Positions 47,037 to 60,880 of a DNA stretch of 64,000 nt are shown here, piece after piece. Made by a program: the position numbers and the translations under genes. This DNA comes from Aplectana chamaeleonis (Eukaryota; Nematoda; Chromadorea; Rhabditida; Cosmocercidae): contig JAPDOI010000381.1 of NCBI GenBank assembly GCA_029168955.1, positions 186,001 through 250,000 on the forward strand, in the 5' to 3' direction. The notes under the pieces were generated by a model. It had not been told where the DNA came from, did not search any database, and was given only the letters and a program-made list of their open reading frames with translations. The number at the start of each line of letters is the position of its first letter. Within the stretch, counting starts at the first letter, position 1.

Positions 47037-50000
47037 TTGGGTCCCTCACACTTTTCCCAGCGCGTGGCGCACACCCAGTCGGGTCCCACACACTTTATAC
47101 GGCGCTTGGCGCATTTCCAGTTGGTCCCACACACTTTTCCCGGCGCTTGGCACACTCACTGTCGGGTCCCACACACTTTCCACGGCGCTTGGCGCACTTC
47201 CAGTTGGGTCCCACACACTTCTTCGGCGTTCTGGCGCACTCCCAGTTGGGTCACACACACTTTCCACTGCGCGTCGCGCACTTCCAGTTGGGTCCCACAC
47301 ACTTTTCCCGGCGCTTGGCACACTCACAGTCAGGTCCCACACACTTTCCCCGGCGCTATGCGCACTCATAAGTCGGTCCCACACACTTTCCCCGGCGCTT
47401 GGCGCACTCATAATTCGGTCCCACACACTTTCCACGGCGTTTGGCGCACTTCCAGTTGGTCCCACACACTTTCCCCTGCGCTTGGCGCACTCCCAATCGG
47501 GTCCCGCACACTTTCCCCTGCGCTTGGCGCACTCACAGTTGGGTCCCTCACACTTTATACGGCGCTTGGCGCATTTCCAGTTTGGTCCTACACACTTTTC
47601 CGGGCTCTTGGCGCACACCCAGTTTGGTCCCACACACTTTCCACGGCGTTTGGCGCACTTCCAGCTTGGTCCCACACACTTTCCCCTGCGCTTGGCGCAC
47701 TCCCAGTTAGGTTCCACACACAATCTTCGGCGCTTGGCGCACTCCCAATTGGGTCCCACACACTTTTTACGGCGCTTGGCGCACTTCCAGTTTGGTCCCA
47801 CACACTTTCCACGGTGTTTGGCGCACTCATAGTTGGGTTCCTCACACTTTACCCAGCGCGTGGCGCACACCCACTCGGGTCCCACACACTTTATACGGCG
47901 CTTGGCGCATTTCCAGTTTGGTCCTACACACTTTTCCCTGCTCTTGGCGCACACCCAGTTTGGTCCCACACACTTTCCACGGCGTTTGGCGCACTTCCAG
48001 CTTGGTCCCACACACTTTCCCCTGCGCTTGGCGCACTCACAGTTGGGTCCCACACACTTTATACGGCGCTTGGCGCACTTCCAGTTTGGTCCCACACACT
48101 TTCCCCGGCGTTTGGCACACTCAAATTTGGGTCCCACACACTTTCCCCGGCGCTTGGCGCACTCACAGTTGGGTCCCTCACACTTTATGCGGCGCTTGGC
48201 GCATTTCCAGTTTGGTCCTACACACTTTTCCCGGAGCTTGGCGCACACCCAGTTAGGTCCCACACACTTTATATGGCGCTTGGCGCATTTCCAGTTTGGT
48301 GCCACACACTTTCCGCGGCGCTTGGCGCACTCATAGTCGGGTCCCTCACACTTTATACGGCGCTTGGCGCATTTCCAGTTTGGTCCTACGCACTTTTCCC
48401 GGCTCTTGGCGCACACCCAGTCGGGTCCCACACACTTTATACGGCGCTTGGCGCACTTCCAGTTTGGTCCCACACACTTTCCACGGCGTTTTGCGCACTT
48501 CCAATTTGGTCCCACACACCTTCTTCGGCGTTCGGTGCACTCACAGTTGAGTCCCACACACTTTCCACGGCGCTTGGCGCACTCATAGTTGGGTCCCTCA
48601 CACTTTACCCAGCGCGTGGCGCACACCCAGTCGGGTCCCACACACTTTATACGGCGCTTGGCGCATTTCCAGTTTGGTCCTACACACTTTTCCCTGCTCT
48701 TGGCGCACACCCAGTTTGGTCCCACACACTTTCCACGGCGCTTGGCGCACTCATAGTTGGGTCCCTCACACTTTACCCAGCGCGTGGCGCACACCCAGTC
48801 GGGTCCCACACACTTTATACGGCGCTTGGCGCACTTCCAGTTTGGTCCCACACACTTTATACGGCGCTTGGCGCACACCCAGTCGGGTCCCACACACTTT
48901 ATACGGCGCTTGGCGCACTTCCAGGTTGGTCCCACACACTTTCCCCGGTGCTTAGCGCACACCCAGTCGGGTCCCACACACTTTATACGGCGCTTGGCGC
49001 ACTTCCAGTTTGGTCCCACACACTTTCCACGGCGTTTTGCGCACTTCCAATTTGGTCCCACACACCTTCTTCGGCGTTCGGTGCACTCACAGTTGAGTCC
49101 CACACACTTTCCACGGCGCTTGGCGCACTCATAGTTGGGTCCCTCACACTTTACCCAGCGCGTGGCGCACACCCAGTCGGGTCCCACACACTTTATACGG
49201 CGCTTGGCGCATTTCCAGTTTGGTGTTACACACTTTTCCCTGCTCGTGGCGCACACCCAGTTTGGTCCCACACACTTTCCACGGCGTTTGGCGCACTTCC
49301 AGTTTGGTCCCACACACTTTCCACGGCGTTTGGCGCACTTCCAATTTGGTCCCACACACCTTCTTCGGCGTTCGGTGCACTCACAGTTGAGTCCCACACA
49401 CTTTCCACGGCGCTTGGCGCACTCATAGTTGGGTCCCTCACACTTTACCCAGCGCGTGGCGCACACCCAGTCGGGTCCCACACACTTTATACGGCGCTTG
49501 GCGCATTTCCAGTTTGGTCCTACACACTTTCCCCGGCTGGTGGCGCACACCCAGTTTGGTCCCACACACTTTCCACAGCGCGTCGCGCACTTCCAGTTGG
49601 GTCCCACACACATTTCCCGGGGCTTGGCACACTCACAGTCGGGTCCCACACACTTTCCACTGCGCGTCGCGCACTTCCAGTTTGGTCCCACACACATTTA
49701 CCGGCGCTTGGCACACTCACAGTCGGGTCCCACACACTTTCTCCGGCGCTATGCGCACTCACAGTTGGGTCCCTCACACTTTATACGGCGCTTGGCGCAT
49801 TTCCAGTTTGGTCCTACACACTTTTCCCGGCTCTTGGCGCACACCCAGTCGGGTCCCACACACTTTATACGGCGCTTGGCGCACTTCCAGTTTGGTCCCA
49901 CACACTTTCCACGGCGTTTTGCGCACTTCCAATTTGGTCCCACACACCTTCTTCGGCGTTCGGTGCACTCACAGTTGAGTCCCACACACTTTCCCCTGCG

Positions 50001-50942
50001 CTTGGCGCACTCACAGTTGGGTCCCTCACACTTTATACGGCGCTTGGCGCATTTCCAGTTTGGTCCTACACACTTTTCCCTGCTCTTGGCGTACACCCAG
50101 TTTGGTCCCACACACTTTCCACGGCGCTTGGCGCACTCATAGTTGGGTCCCTCACACTTTACCCAGCGCGTGGCGCACACCCAGTCGGGTCCCACACACT
50201 TTATACGGCGCTTGGCGCATTTCCAGTTTGGTCCTACACACTTTTCCCTGCTCTCGGCGCACACCCAGTTTGGTCCCACACACTTTCCACGGCGTTTGGC
50301 GCACTTCCAGCTTGGTCCCACACACTTTCCCCTGCGCTTGGCGCACTCACAGTTGGGTCCCTCACACTTTATACGGCGCTTGGCGCATTTCCAGTTTGGT
50401 CCTACACACTTTTCCCGGCTCTTGGCGCACACCCAGTCGGGTCCCACACACTTTATACGGCGCTTGGCGCACTTCCAGTTTGGTCCCACACACTTTCCAC
50501 GGCGTTTTGCGCACTTCCAATTTGGTCCCACACACCTTCTTCGGCGTTCGGTGCACTCACAGTTGAGTCCCACACACTTTCCACGGCGCTTGGCGCACTC
50601 ATAGTTGGGTCCCTCACACTTTACCCAGCGCGTGGCGCACACCCAGTCGGGTCCCACACACTTTATACGGCGCTTGGCGCATTTCCAGTTTGGTCCTACA
50701 CACTTTTCCCTGCTCTTGGCGCACACCCAGTTTGGTCCCACACACTTTCCACGGCGCTTGGCGCACTCATAGTTGGGTCCCTCACACTTTACCCAGCGCG
50801 TGGCGCACACCCAGTCGGGTCCCACACACTTTATACGGCGCTTGGCGCACTTCCAGTTTGGTCCCACACACTTTCCACGGCGTTTGGCGCACTTCCAATT
50901 TGGTCCCACACCTTCTTCGGCGTTCGGTGCACTCACAGTTGA
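47037..50942 (+). other. Longest stop-free frame in the array (1,301 codons), probably not a gene
   Basis: The translation is a 14-residue repeat of the type HTLYTALGALPVWS. Equally long frames overlap it on both strands, because the 42-bp unit lacks stops and 42 is a multiple of 3. No introns, start context or promoter specific to it are seen. Confidence 0.12.
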
Positions 50943-53513
50943 GTCCACACTTTCCCCGGCGCTTGGCGCACTCACAATTGGATCCCATACACTTTCCACG
51001 GCGCTTGGCGCACTCATAGTTGGGTCCCTCACACTTTACCCAGCGCGTGGCGCACACCCAGTCGGGTCCCACACACTTTATACGGCGCTTGGCGCACTTC
51101 CAGGTTGGTCCCACACACTTTCCCCGGTGCTTAGCGCACTCACAGTTGGGTCCCTCACACTTTATACGGCGCTTGGCGCATTTCCAGTTTGGTCCTACAC
51201 ACTTTTCCCGGCTCTTGGCGCACACCCAGTCGGGTCCCACACACTTTATACGGCGCTTGGCGCACTTCCAGTTTGGTCCCACACACTTTCCACGGCGTTT
51301 GGCGCACTTCCAATTTGGTCCCACACACTTTCCACGGCGCTTGGCGCACTTCCAGTTTGGTCCCACACACTTTCCACGGCGTTTTGCGCACTTCCAGTTT
51401 GGTCCCACACACTTTCCACGGCGTTTGGCGCACTCATAGTTGGGTCCTACACACTTTCCTCGGCACTTGGCGCACTTCCAGTTGGGTCCCTCACACTTTA
51501 TACGGCGCTTGGCGCATTTCCAGTTTGGTCCTACACACTTTTCCCGGCTCTTGGCGCACACCCAGTTTGGTCCCACACACTTTCCACGGCGTTTGGCGCT
51601 TTTCCAGCTTGGTCCCACACACTTTCCCCTGCGCTTGGCGCACTCACAGTTGGGTCCCTCACACTTTATACGGCGCTTGGCGCATTTCCAGTTTGGTCCT
51701 ACACACTTTTCCCTGCTCTTGGCGCACACCCAGTTTGGTCCCACACACTTTCCACGGCGCTTTGCGCACTCATAGTTGGGTCCCTCACACTTTACCCAGC
51801 GCGTGGCGCACACCCAGTCGGGTCCCACATACTTTATACGGCGCTTGGCGCATTTCCAGTTTGGTCCTACACACTTTTCCCTGCTCTCGGCGCACACCCA
51901 GTTTGGTCCCACACACTTTCCACGGCGTTTGGCGCACTTCCAGCTTGGTCCCACACACTTTCCCCTGCGCTTGGCGCACTCACAGTTGGGTCCCTCACAC
52001 TTTATACGGCGCTTGGCGCATTTCCAGTTTGGTCCTACACACTTTTCCCGGCTCTTGGCGCACACCCAGTCGGGTCCCACACACTTTATACGGCGCTTGG
52101 CGCACTTCCAGTTTGGTCCCACACACTTTCCACGGCGTTTTGCGCACTTCCAATTTGGTCCCACACACCTTCTTCGGCGTTCGGTGCACTCACAGTTGAG
52201 TCCCACACACTTTCCCCGGCGCTTGGCGCACTCACAATTGGATCCCATACACTTTCCACGGCGCTTGGCGCACTCATAGTTGGGTCCCTCACACTTTACC
52301 CAGCGCGTGGCGCACACCCAGTCGGGTCCCACACACTTTATACGGCGCTTGGCGCACTTCCAGGTTGGTCCCACACACTTTCCCCGGTGCTTAGCGCACT
52401 CACAGTTGGGTCCCTCACACTTTATACGGCGCTTGGCGCATTTCCAGTTTGGTCCTACACACTTTTCCCTGCTCTCGGCGCACACCCAGTTTGGTCCCAC
52501 ACACTTTCCACGGCGTTTGGCGCACTTCCAGCTTGGTCCCACACACTTTCCCCTGCGCTTGGCGCACTCATAGTTGAGTTCCACAAACTTTCCCCGGCGC
52601 TTAGCGCACTCACAGTTGGGTCCCTCACACTTTATACGGCGCTTGGCGCATTTCCAGTTTGGTCCTACACACTTTTCCCGGCTCTTGGCGCACACCCAGT
52701 TTGGTCCCACACACTTTCCACGGCGTTTGGCGCTTTTCCAGCTTGGTCCCACACACTTTCCCCTGCGCTTGGCGCACTCACAGTTGGGTCCCTCACACTT
52801 TATACGGCGCTTGGCGCATTTCCAGTTTGGTCCTACACACTTTTCCCTGCTCTTGGCGTACACCCAGTTTGGTCCCACACACTTTCCACGGCGCTTTGCG
52901 CACTCATAGTTGGGTCCCTCACACTTTACCCAGCGCGTGGCGCACACCCAGTCGGGTCCCACATACTTTATACGGCGCTTGGCGCATTTCCAGTTTGGTC
53001 CTACACACTTTTCCCTGCTCTCGGCGCACACCCAGTTTGGTCCCACACACTTTCCACGGCGTTTGGCGCACTTCCAGCTTGGTCCCACACACTTTCCCCT
53101 GCGCTTGGCGCACTCACAGTTGGGTCCTACACACTTTCCTCGGCACTTGGCGCACTTCCAGTTCGGTCCCACACACTTTCCCCGGCGTTTGGTGCACTCA
53201 CAGTTGAGTTCCACAAACTTTCCCCGGCGCTTAGCGCACTCACAGTTGGGTCCCTCACACTTTATACGGCGCTTGGCGCATTTCCAGTTTGGTCCTACAC
53301 ACTTTTCCCGGCTCTTGGCGCACACCCAGTTTGGTCCCACACACTTTCCACGGCGTTTGGCGCTTTTCCAGCTTGGTCCCACACACTTTCCCCTGCGCTT
53401 GGCGCACTCACAGTTGGGTCCCTCACACTTTATACGGCGCTTGGCGCATTTCCAGTTTGGTCCTACACACTTTTCCCGGCTCTTGGCGCACACCCAGTCG
53501 GGTCCCACACACT

Positions 53514-56500
53514 TTATACGGCGCTTGGCGCACTTCCAGTTTGGTCCCACACACTTTCCACGGCGTTTTGCGCACTTCCAATTTGGTCCCACACACCTTC
53601 TTCGGCGTTCGGTGCACTCACAGTTGAGTCCCACACACTTTCCACGGCGCTTGCGCACTCATAGTTGGGTCCCTCACACTTTACCCAGCGCGTGGCGCAC
53701 ACCCAGTCGGGTCCCACACACTTTATACGGCGCTTGGCGCATTTCCAGTTTGGTCCTACACACTTTTCCCTGCTCTTGGCGCACACCCAGTTTGGTCCCA
53801 CACACTTTCCACGGCGCTTGGCGCACTCATAGTTGGGTCCCTCACACTTTACCCAGCGCGTGGCGCACACCCAGTCGGGTCCCACACACTTTATACGGCG
53901 CTTGGCGCACTTCCAGTTTGGTCCCACACACTTTCCACGGCGTTTGGCGCACTTCCAATTTGGTCCCACACACCTTCTTCGGCGTTCGGTGCACTCACAG
54001 TTGAGTCCCACACACTTTCCCCGGCGCTTGGCGCACTCACAATTGGATCCCATACACTTTCCACGGCGCTTGGCGCACTCATAGTTGGGTCCCTCACACT
54101 TTACCCAGCGCGTGGCGCACACCCAGTCGGGTCCCACACACTTTATACGGCGCTTGGCGCACTTCCAGGTTGGTCCCACACACTTTCCCCGGTGCTTAGC
54201 GCACTCACAGTTGGGTCCCTCACACTTTATACGGCGCTTGGCGCATTTCCAGTTTGGTCCTACACACTTTTCCCGGCTCTTGGCGCACACCCAGTCGGGT
54301 CCCACACACTTTATACGGCGCTTGGCGCACTTCCAGTTTGGTCCCACACACTTTCCACGGCGTTTTGCGCACTTCCAATTTGGTCCTACACACTTTTCCC
54401 TGCTCTCGGCGCACACCCAGTTTGGTCCCACACACTTTCCACGGCGTTTGGCGCACTTCCAGCTTGGTCCCACACACTTTCCCCTGCGCGTGGCGCACTC
54501 ATAGTTGGGTCCTACACACTTTCCTCGGCACTTGGCGCACTTCCAGTTGGGTCCCTCACACTTTATACGGCGCTTGGCGCATTTCCAGTTTGGTCCTACA
54601 CACTTTTCCCGGCTCTTGGCGCACACCCAGTTTGGTCCCACACACTTTCCACGGCGTTTGGCGCTTTTCCAGCTTGGTCCCACACACTTTCCCCTGCGCT
54701 TGGCGCACTCACAGTTGGGTCCCTCACACTTTATACGGCGCTTGGCGCATTTCCAGTTTGGTCCTACACACTTTTCCCTGCTCTTGGCGTACACCCAGTT
54801 TGGTCCCACACACTTTCCACGGCGCTTTGCGCACTCATAGTTGGGTCCCTCACACTTTACCCAGCGCGTGGCGCACACCCAGTCGGGTCCCACACACTTT
54901 ATACGGCGCTTGGCGCATTTCCAGTTTGGTGTTACACACTTTTCCCTGCTCGTGGCGCACACCCAGTTTGGTCCCACACACTTTCCACAGCGCTTGGCGC
55001 ACTTCAAGTTTGGTCCCACACACTTTCCACGGCGCTTCGCGCACTCACAATTGGGTCCCGCACATTTATTTCGGCGCTTGGCGCACACCCAGTCGGGTCC
55101 TACACACTCTCGACGGCGCTTGGCGCACTTCCAGTTTGGTCCCACACACTTTCCACGGCGTTTGGCGCACTTCCAATTTGGTCCCACACACCTTCTTCGG
55201 CGTTCGGTGCACTCACAGTTGAGTCCCACACACTTTCCCCGGCGCTTAGCGCCCTCACGGTTGGGTCCCTCACACTTTCCACGGCGCTTGGCGCACTCAT
55301 AGTTGGGTCCCTCACACTTTACCCAGCGCGTGGCGCACACCCAGTCGGGTCCCACACACTTTATACGGCGCTTGGCGCACTTCCAGGTTGGTCCCACACA
55401 CTTTCCCCGGTGCTTAGCGCACTCACAGTTGGGTCCGTCACACTTTATACGGCGCTTGGCGCATTTCCAGTTTGGTCCTACACACTTTTCCCTGCTCCTG
55501 GCGCACACCCAGTTTGGTCCCACACACTTTATACGGCGCTTGGCGCATTTCCAGTTTGGTCCTACACACTTTTCCCTGCTCTTGGCGCACACCCAGTGGA
55601 GTCCCACAAACTTTCCCCGGCGCTCAGCGCACTCACAGTTGGGTCCCTCACACTTTATACGGCGCTTGGCGCATTTCCAATTTGGTGCCACACACTTTAC
55701 CCAGCGCGTGGCGCACACCCAGTCGGGTCCCACACACTTTCCACGGCGTTTGGCGCTTTTCCAGCTTGGTCCCACACACTTTCCCCTGCGCTTGGCGCAC
55801 ACCCAGTCGGGTCCCACACACTTTATACGGCGCTTGGCGCACTTCCAGTTTGGTCCCACACACTTTCCACGGCGTTTTGCGCACTTCCAATTTGGTCCCA
55901 CACACCTTCTTCGGCGTTCAGTGCACTCACAGTTGAGTCCCACACACTTTCCCCGGCGCTTGGCGCACTCACAATTGGATCCCATACACTTTCCACGGCG
56001 CTTGGCGCACTCATAGTTGGGTCCCTCACACTTTACCCGGCGCGTGGCGCACACCCAGTCGGGTCCCACACAATTTATACGGCGCTTGGCGCATTTCCAG
56101 TTTGGTCCTACACACTTTCCACGGCGTTTGGCGCACTTCCAATTTGGTCCCACACACCTTCTTCGGCGTTCGGTGCACTCACAGTTGAGTCCCACACACT
56201 TTCCCCGGCGCTTGGCGCACTCACAATTGGATCCCATACACTTTCCACGGCGCTTGGCGCACTCATAGTTGGTTCCCTCACACTTTACCCAGCGCGTGGC
56301 GCACACCCAGTCGGGTCCCACACACTTTATACGGCGCTTGACGCACTTCCAGGTTGGTCCCACACACTTTCCCCAGCGCGTGGCGCACACCCAGTCGGGT
56401 CCCACACACTTTATACGGCGCTTGACGCACTTCCAGGTTGGTCCCACACACTTTCCTCGGCATTTGGCGCACTTACAGTTTGGTCCCACACACTTTCCAC

Positions 56501-56618
56501 GGCGTTTGGCGCACTCACAGTTGGGTCCCGCACACTTTCCCCGGCGCTTGGCGCACTCACAGTTGGGTCCCTCACACTTTATACGGCGCTTGGCGCATTT
56601 CCAGTTGGTCCCACACAC
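53514..56618 (-). other. Cys/Lys/Arg repeat open frame (1,034 codons), unproven
   Basis: Same repeat peptide as 57,017-60,259. It ends where a 1-bp deletion variant (GGCGCTTGCGCAC) shifts the frame near 53,650. Confidence 0.13.
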
Positions 56619-57016
56619 TTACCCGGCTCTTGGCACACTCCCAGTTTGGTCCCACACACTTTCCACGGCGTTTGGCGCTTTTCCAGCTTGGTCCCACACA
56701 CTTTCCCCTGCGCTTGGCGCACTCACAGTTGGGGCCCTCACACTTTACACGGCGCTTGGCGCATTTCCAGTTTGGTCCTACACACTTTTCCCTGCTCTTG
56801 GCGCACACCCAGTTTGGTCCCACACACTTTCCACGGCGCTTGGCGCACTCATAGTTGGGTCCCTCACACTTTATACGGCGCTTGGCGCATTTCCAGTTTG
56901 GTCCTACACACTTTCCTCGGCACTTGGCGCACTTCCAGTTCGGTCCCACACACTTTCCCCGGCGTTTGGTGCACTCACAGTTGAGTTCCACAAACTTTCC
57001 CCGGCGCTTAGCGCAC

Positions 57017-60000
57017 TCACAGTTGGCACTTTATACGGCGCTTGGCGCATTTCCAGTTTGGTCCTACACACTTTTCCCGGCTCTTGGCGCACACCCAGTT
57101 TGGTCCCACACACTTTCCACGGCGTTTGGCGCTTTTCCAGCTTGGTCCCACACACTTTCCCCTGCGCTTGGCGCACTCACAGTTGGGTCCCTCACACTTT
57201 ATACGGCGCTTGGCGCATTTCCAGTTTGGTCCTACACACTTTTCCCGGCTCTTGGCGCACACCCAGTCGGGTCCCACACACTTTATACGGCGCTTGGCGC
57301 ACTTCCAGTTTGGTCCCACACACTTTCCACGGCGTTTTGCGCACTTCCAATTTGGTCCCACACACCTTCTTCGGCGTTCGGTGCACTCACAGTTGAGTCC
57401 CACACACTTTCCACGGCGCTTGGCGCACTCATAGTTGGGTCCCTCACACTTTACCCAGCGCGTGGCGCACACCCAGTCGGGTCCCACACACTTTATACGG
57501 CGCTTGGCGCATTTCCAGTTTGGTCCTACACACTTTTCCCGGCTCTTGGCGCACACCCTGTCGGGTCCCACACACTTTATACGGCGCTTGGCGCATTTCC
57601 AGTTTGGTCCTACAAACTTTCCACGGCGCTTGGCGCACCCCCAGTCGGGTCCATCACACATTATATGGCGCTTGGCGCACACCCAGTCGGGTCCCACACA
57701 CTTTATATGGCGCTTGGCGCATTTCCAGTTTGGTGCCACACACTTTCCCCGGCGCTTGGCGCACTCACAATTGGATCCCATACACTTTCCACGGCGCTTG
57801 GCGCACTCATAGTTGGGTCCCTCACACTTTACCCAGCGCGTGGCGCACACCCAGTCGGGTCCCACACACTTTATACGGCGCTTGGCGCACTTCCAGGTTG
57901 GTCCCACACACTTTCCCCGGTGCTTAGCGCACTCACAGTTGGGTCCCTCACACTTTATACGGCGCTTGGCGCATTTCCAGTTTGGTCCTACACACTTTTC
58001 CCGGCTCTTGGCGCACACCCAGTCGGGTCCCACACACTTTATACGGCGCTTGGCGCACTTCCAGTTTGGTCCCACACACTTTCCACGGCGTTTTGCGCAC
58101 TTCCAATTTGGTCCCACACACCTTCTTCGGCGTTCGGTGCACTCACAGTTGAGTCCCACACACTTTCCACGGCGCTTGGCGCACTCATAGTTGGGTCCCT
58201 CACACTTTACCCAGCGCGTGGCGCACACCCAGTCGGGTCCCACACACTTTATACGGCGCTTGGCGCATTTCCAGTTTGGTCCTACACACTTTTCCCTGCT
58301 CCTGGCGCACGCCCAGTTTGGTCCCACACACTTTCCACGGCGTTTGGCGCACTTCCAATTTGGTCCCACACACCTTCTTCGGCGTTCGGTGCACTCACAG
58401 TTGAGTCCCACACTTTTTCCACGGCGCTTGGCGCACTCATAGTTGGGTCCCTCACACTTTACCCAGCGCGTGGCGCACACCCAGTCGGGTCCCACACACT
58501 TTATACGGCGCTTTGCGCATTTCCAGTTTGGTCCTACACACTTTTCCCTGCTCTCGGCGCACACCCAGTTTGGTCCCACACACTTTCCACGGCGTTTGGC
58601 GCACTTCCAGCTTGGTCCCACACACTTTCCCCTGCGCTTGGCGCACTCACAGTTGGGTCCTACACACTTTCCTCGGCACTTGGCGCACTTCCAGTTCGGT
58701 CCCACACACTTTCCCCGGCGTTTGGTGCACTCACAGTTGAGTTCCACAAACTTAACCCGGCGTTTGGCGCACTCACAGCTGGGTCCCTCACACTTTACCC
58801 AGCGCTTGGCGCACACCCAGTCGGGTCCCACACACTTTCCACGGCACTTGACGCACTTCCAGTTTGGTCCTACACACTTTTCCCGGCTCTTGGCGCACAC
58901 CCAGTTTGGTCCCACACACTTTCCACGGCGTTTGGCGCACACCCAGTTTGGTCCCACACACTTTCCACGGCGCTTGGCGCACTCATAGTTGGGTCCCTCA
59001 CACTTTATACGGCGCTTGGCGCATTTCCAGTTTGGTCCTACACAATTTTCCCTGCTCTTGGCGCACACCCAGTTTGGTCCCAAACACTTTCCACGGGACT
59101 TTGCGCACTCATAGTTGGGTCCCTCACACTTTACCCAGCGCGTGGCGCACACCCAGTCGGGTCCCACACACTTTATACGGCGCTTGGCGCACTTCCAGTT
59201 TGGTCCCACACACTTTCCACGGCGTTTGGCGCACTTCCAATTTGGTCCCACACACCTTCTTCGGCGTTCGGTGCACTCACAGTTGAGTCGCACACACTTT
59301 CGCCGGCGCGTGGCGCACTCACAGTTGGGTCCCGTACACTTTCCCCGGCGCTTGGCACACTCACAGTTGGGTCCCTCACACTTTACCCAGCGCGTGGCGC
59401 CCACCCAGTTTGGTCCCACACACTTTATACGGCGCTTGGCGCACTTCCAGGTTGGTCCCACACACTTTCCCCGGTGCTTAGCGCACTCACAGTTGGGTCC
59501 CTCACACTTTATACGGCGCTTGGCGCATTTCCAATTTGGCCCCACACACTTTCCCCGGCGCTTGGCGCACACCCAGTCGGGTCCCACACACTTTCCTCGG
59601 CGCTTGGCGCATTTCCAGTTTGGCCCCACACACATAACCCGGCGTTTGGCGCACTCATAATTGGGTCCCACACACTTTCCTCGGCACTTGGCGCACTTCC
59701 AGTTTGGTCCCACACACTTTCCTCGGCGTTTGGTGCACTCACAGTGGAGTCCCACAAACTTTCCCCGGCGCTCAGCGCACTCACAGTTGGGTCCCTCACA
59801 CTTTATGCGGCGCTTGGCGCATTTCCAGTTTGGTCCTACACACTTTTCCCGGCTCTTGGCGCACACCCTGTCGGGTCCCACACACTTTATACGGCGCTTG
59901 GCGCATTTCCAGTTTGGTCCCACACACTTTCCCCGGCGCTTGGCACACTCACAGTTGGGTCCCTCACACTTTATACGGCGCTTGGCGCATTTCCAGTTTG

Positions 60001-60259
60001 GCCCCACACACTTACCCCGGCGCTTGGCGCACTTCCAGTTTGGTCCCACACACTTTCCACGGCGTTTTGCGCACTTCCAATTGGGTCCCACACACTTTCC
60101 TCGGCACTTGGCGCACTTCCAGTCTGGTCCTACACACTTTATACGGCGCTTGGCGCATTTCCAGTTTGGTCCTACACACTTTCCCCGGCGCTTGACGCAC
60201 CCAGTTTGGTCCCAAACACTTTCCACGGCGCTTTGCGCACTCATAGTTGGGTCCCTCAC
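57017..60259 (-). other. Cys/Lys/Arg repeat open frame (1,080 codons), unproven
   Basis: The 14-residue repeat is CVGPNWKCAKRRGK, alternating with CVGPDWVCATRWVK, CVGLNCECTERRRR and similar. Two cysteines per unit are almost invariant. Comparable frames lie at 53,514-56,618, 50,782-53,658 and 47,046-49,697 on the same strand. No signal peptide, splice structure or conserved start is evident. It is listed only because the cysteine frame shows synonymous-looking variation. Most likely it is satellite DNA. Confidence 0.15.
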
Positions 60260-60880
60260 ACTTTACCCAGCGCGTGGCGCACACCTAGTCGGGTCCCACA
60301 CACTTTATATGGCGCTTGGCGCATTTCCAATTTGGTCCCACATACTTTCCGCGGCGCTTGGCGCACTCACAGTTGGGTCCCGCACACTTTCCACGGCGCT
60401 TGGCGCACCGCTAGTCGGGTCCAGCACACTTTCCACGGCGCTTCGCGCACACCCAGTCGGCTCCCTTACACTTTACCAAGCGCTTGGCGCACACCCAGTC
60501 GGGTCCCACACACTTTATACGGCGCTTGGCGCACTTACAGTTTGGTGCCACAAACTTCCCACGGCGTTTGGCGCACTCACAGTTGGGTCCCTCACACTTT
60601 ATACGGCGCTTGGCGCATTTCCAGTTTGGTACTACACACTTTTCACGGCTCTTGGCGCACACCCAGTCGGGTCCCACACACTTTCCTCGGCACTTGGCGC
60701 ACTTCCAGTTTGGTCCCACACACCTTCTTCGGCGTTCGGTGCACTCACAGTTGAGTCCCACACACTTTATACGGCGCTTGGCGCATTTCCAGTTTGGTCC
60801 TACACACTTTTCCCTGCTCTTGGCGCACACCCAGTTTGGTCCCAAACACTTTCCACGGCGCTTTGCGCACTCATAGTTGG

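Larger units (their letters stand above)
45641..60880 (-). repeat. Main array block with TCTTGGCGCACAC-type higher-order repeats
   Basis: A homogeneous region in strict 42-bp register with few indels. Its repeating order includes TTTATACGGCGC..CATTTCCAG, TTTTCCCGGCTCTTGG and CTTCTTCGGCG monomers. Sections of 294 and 378 bp recur. The cleanest register is here, which is why the longest stop-free frames lie here. Confidence 0.92.

Noticed and set aside
45641..60880. Zinc-finger or disulfide-rich domain assignment from the C-x6-C spacing
   Set aside because: The spacing is a by-product of the 14-codon unit and lacks the His/Cys pattern of known finger families.
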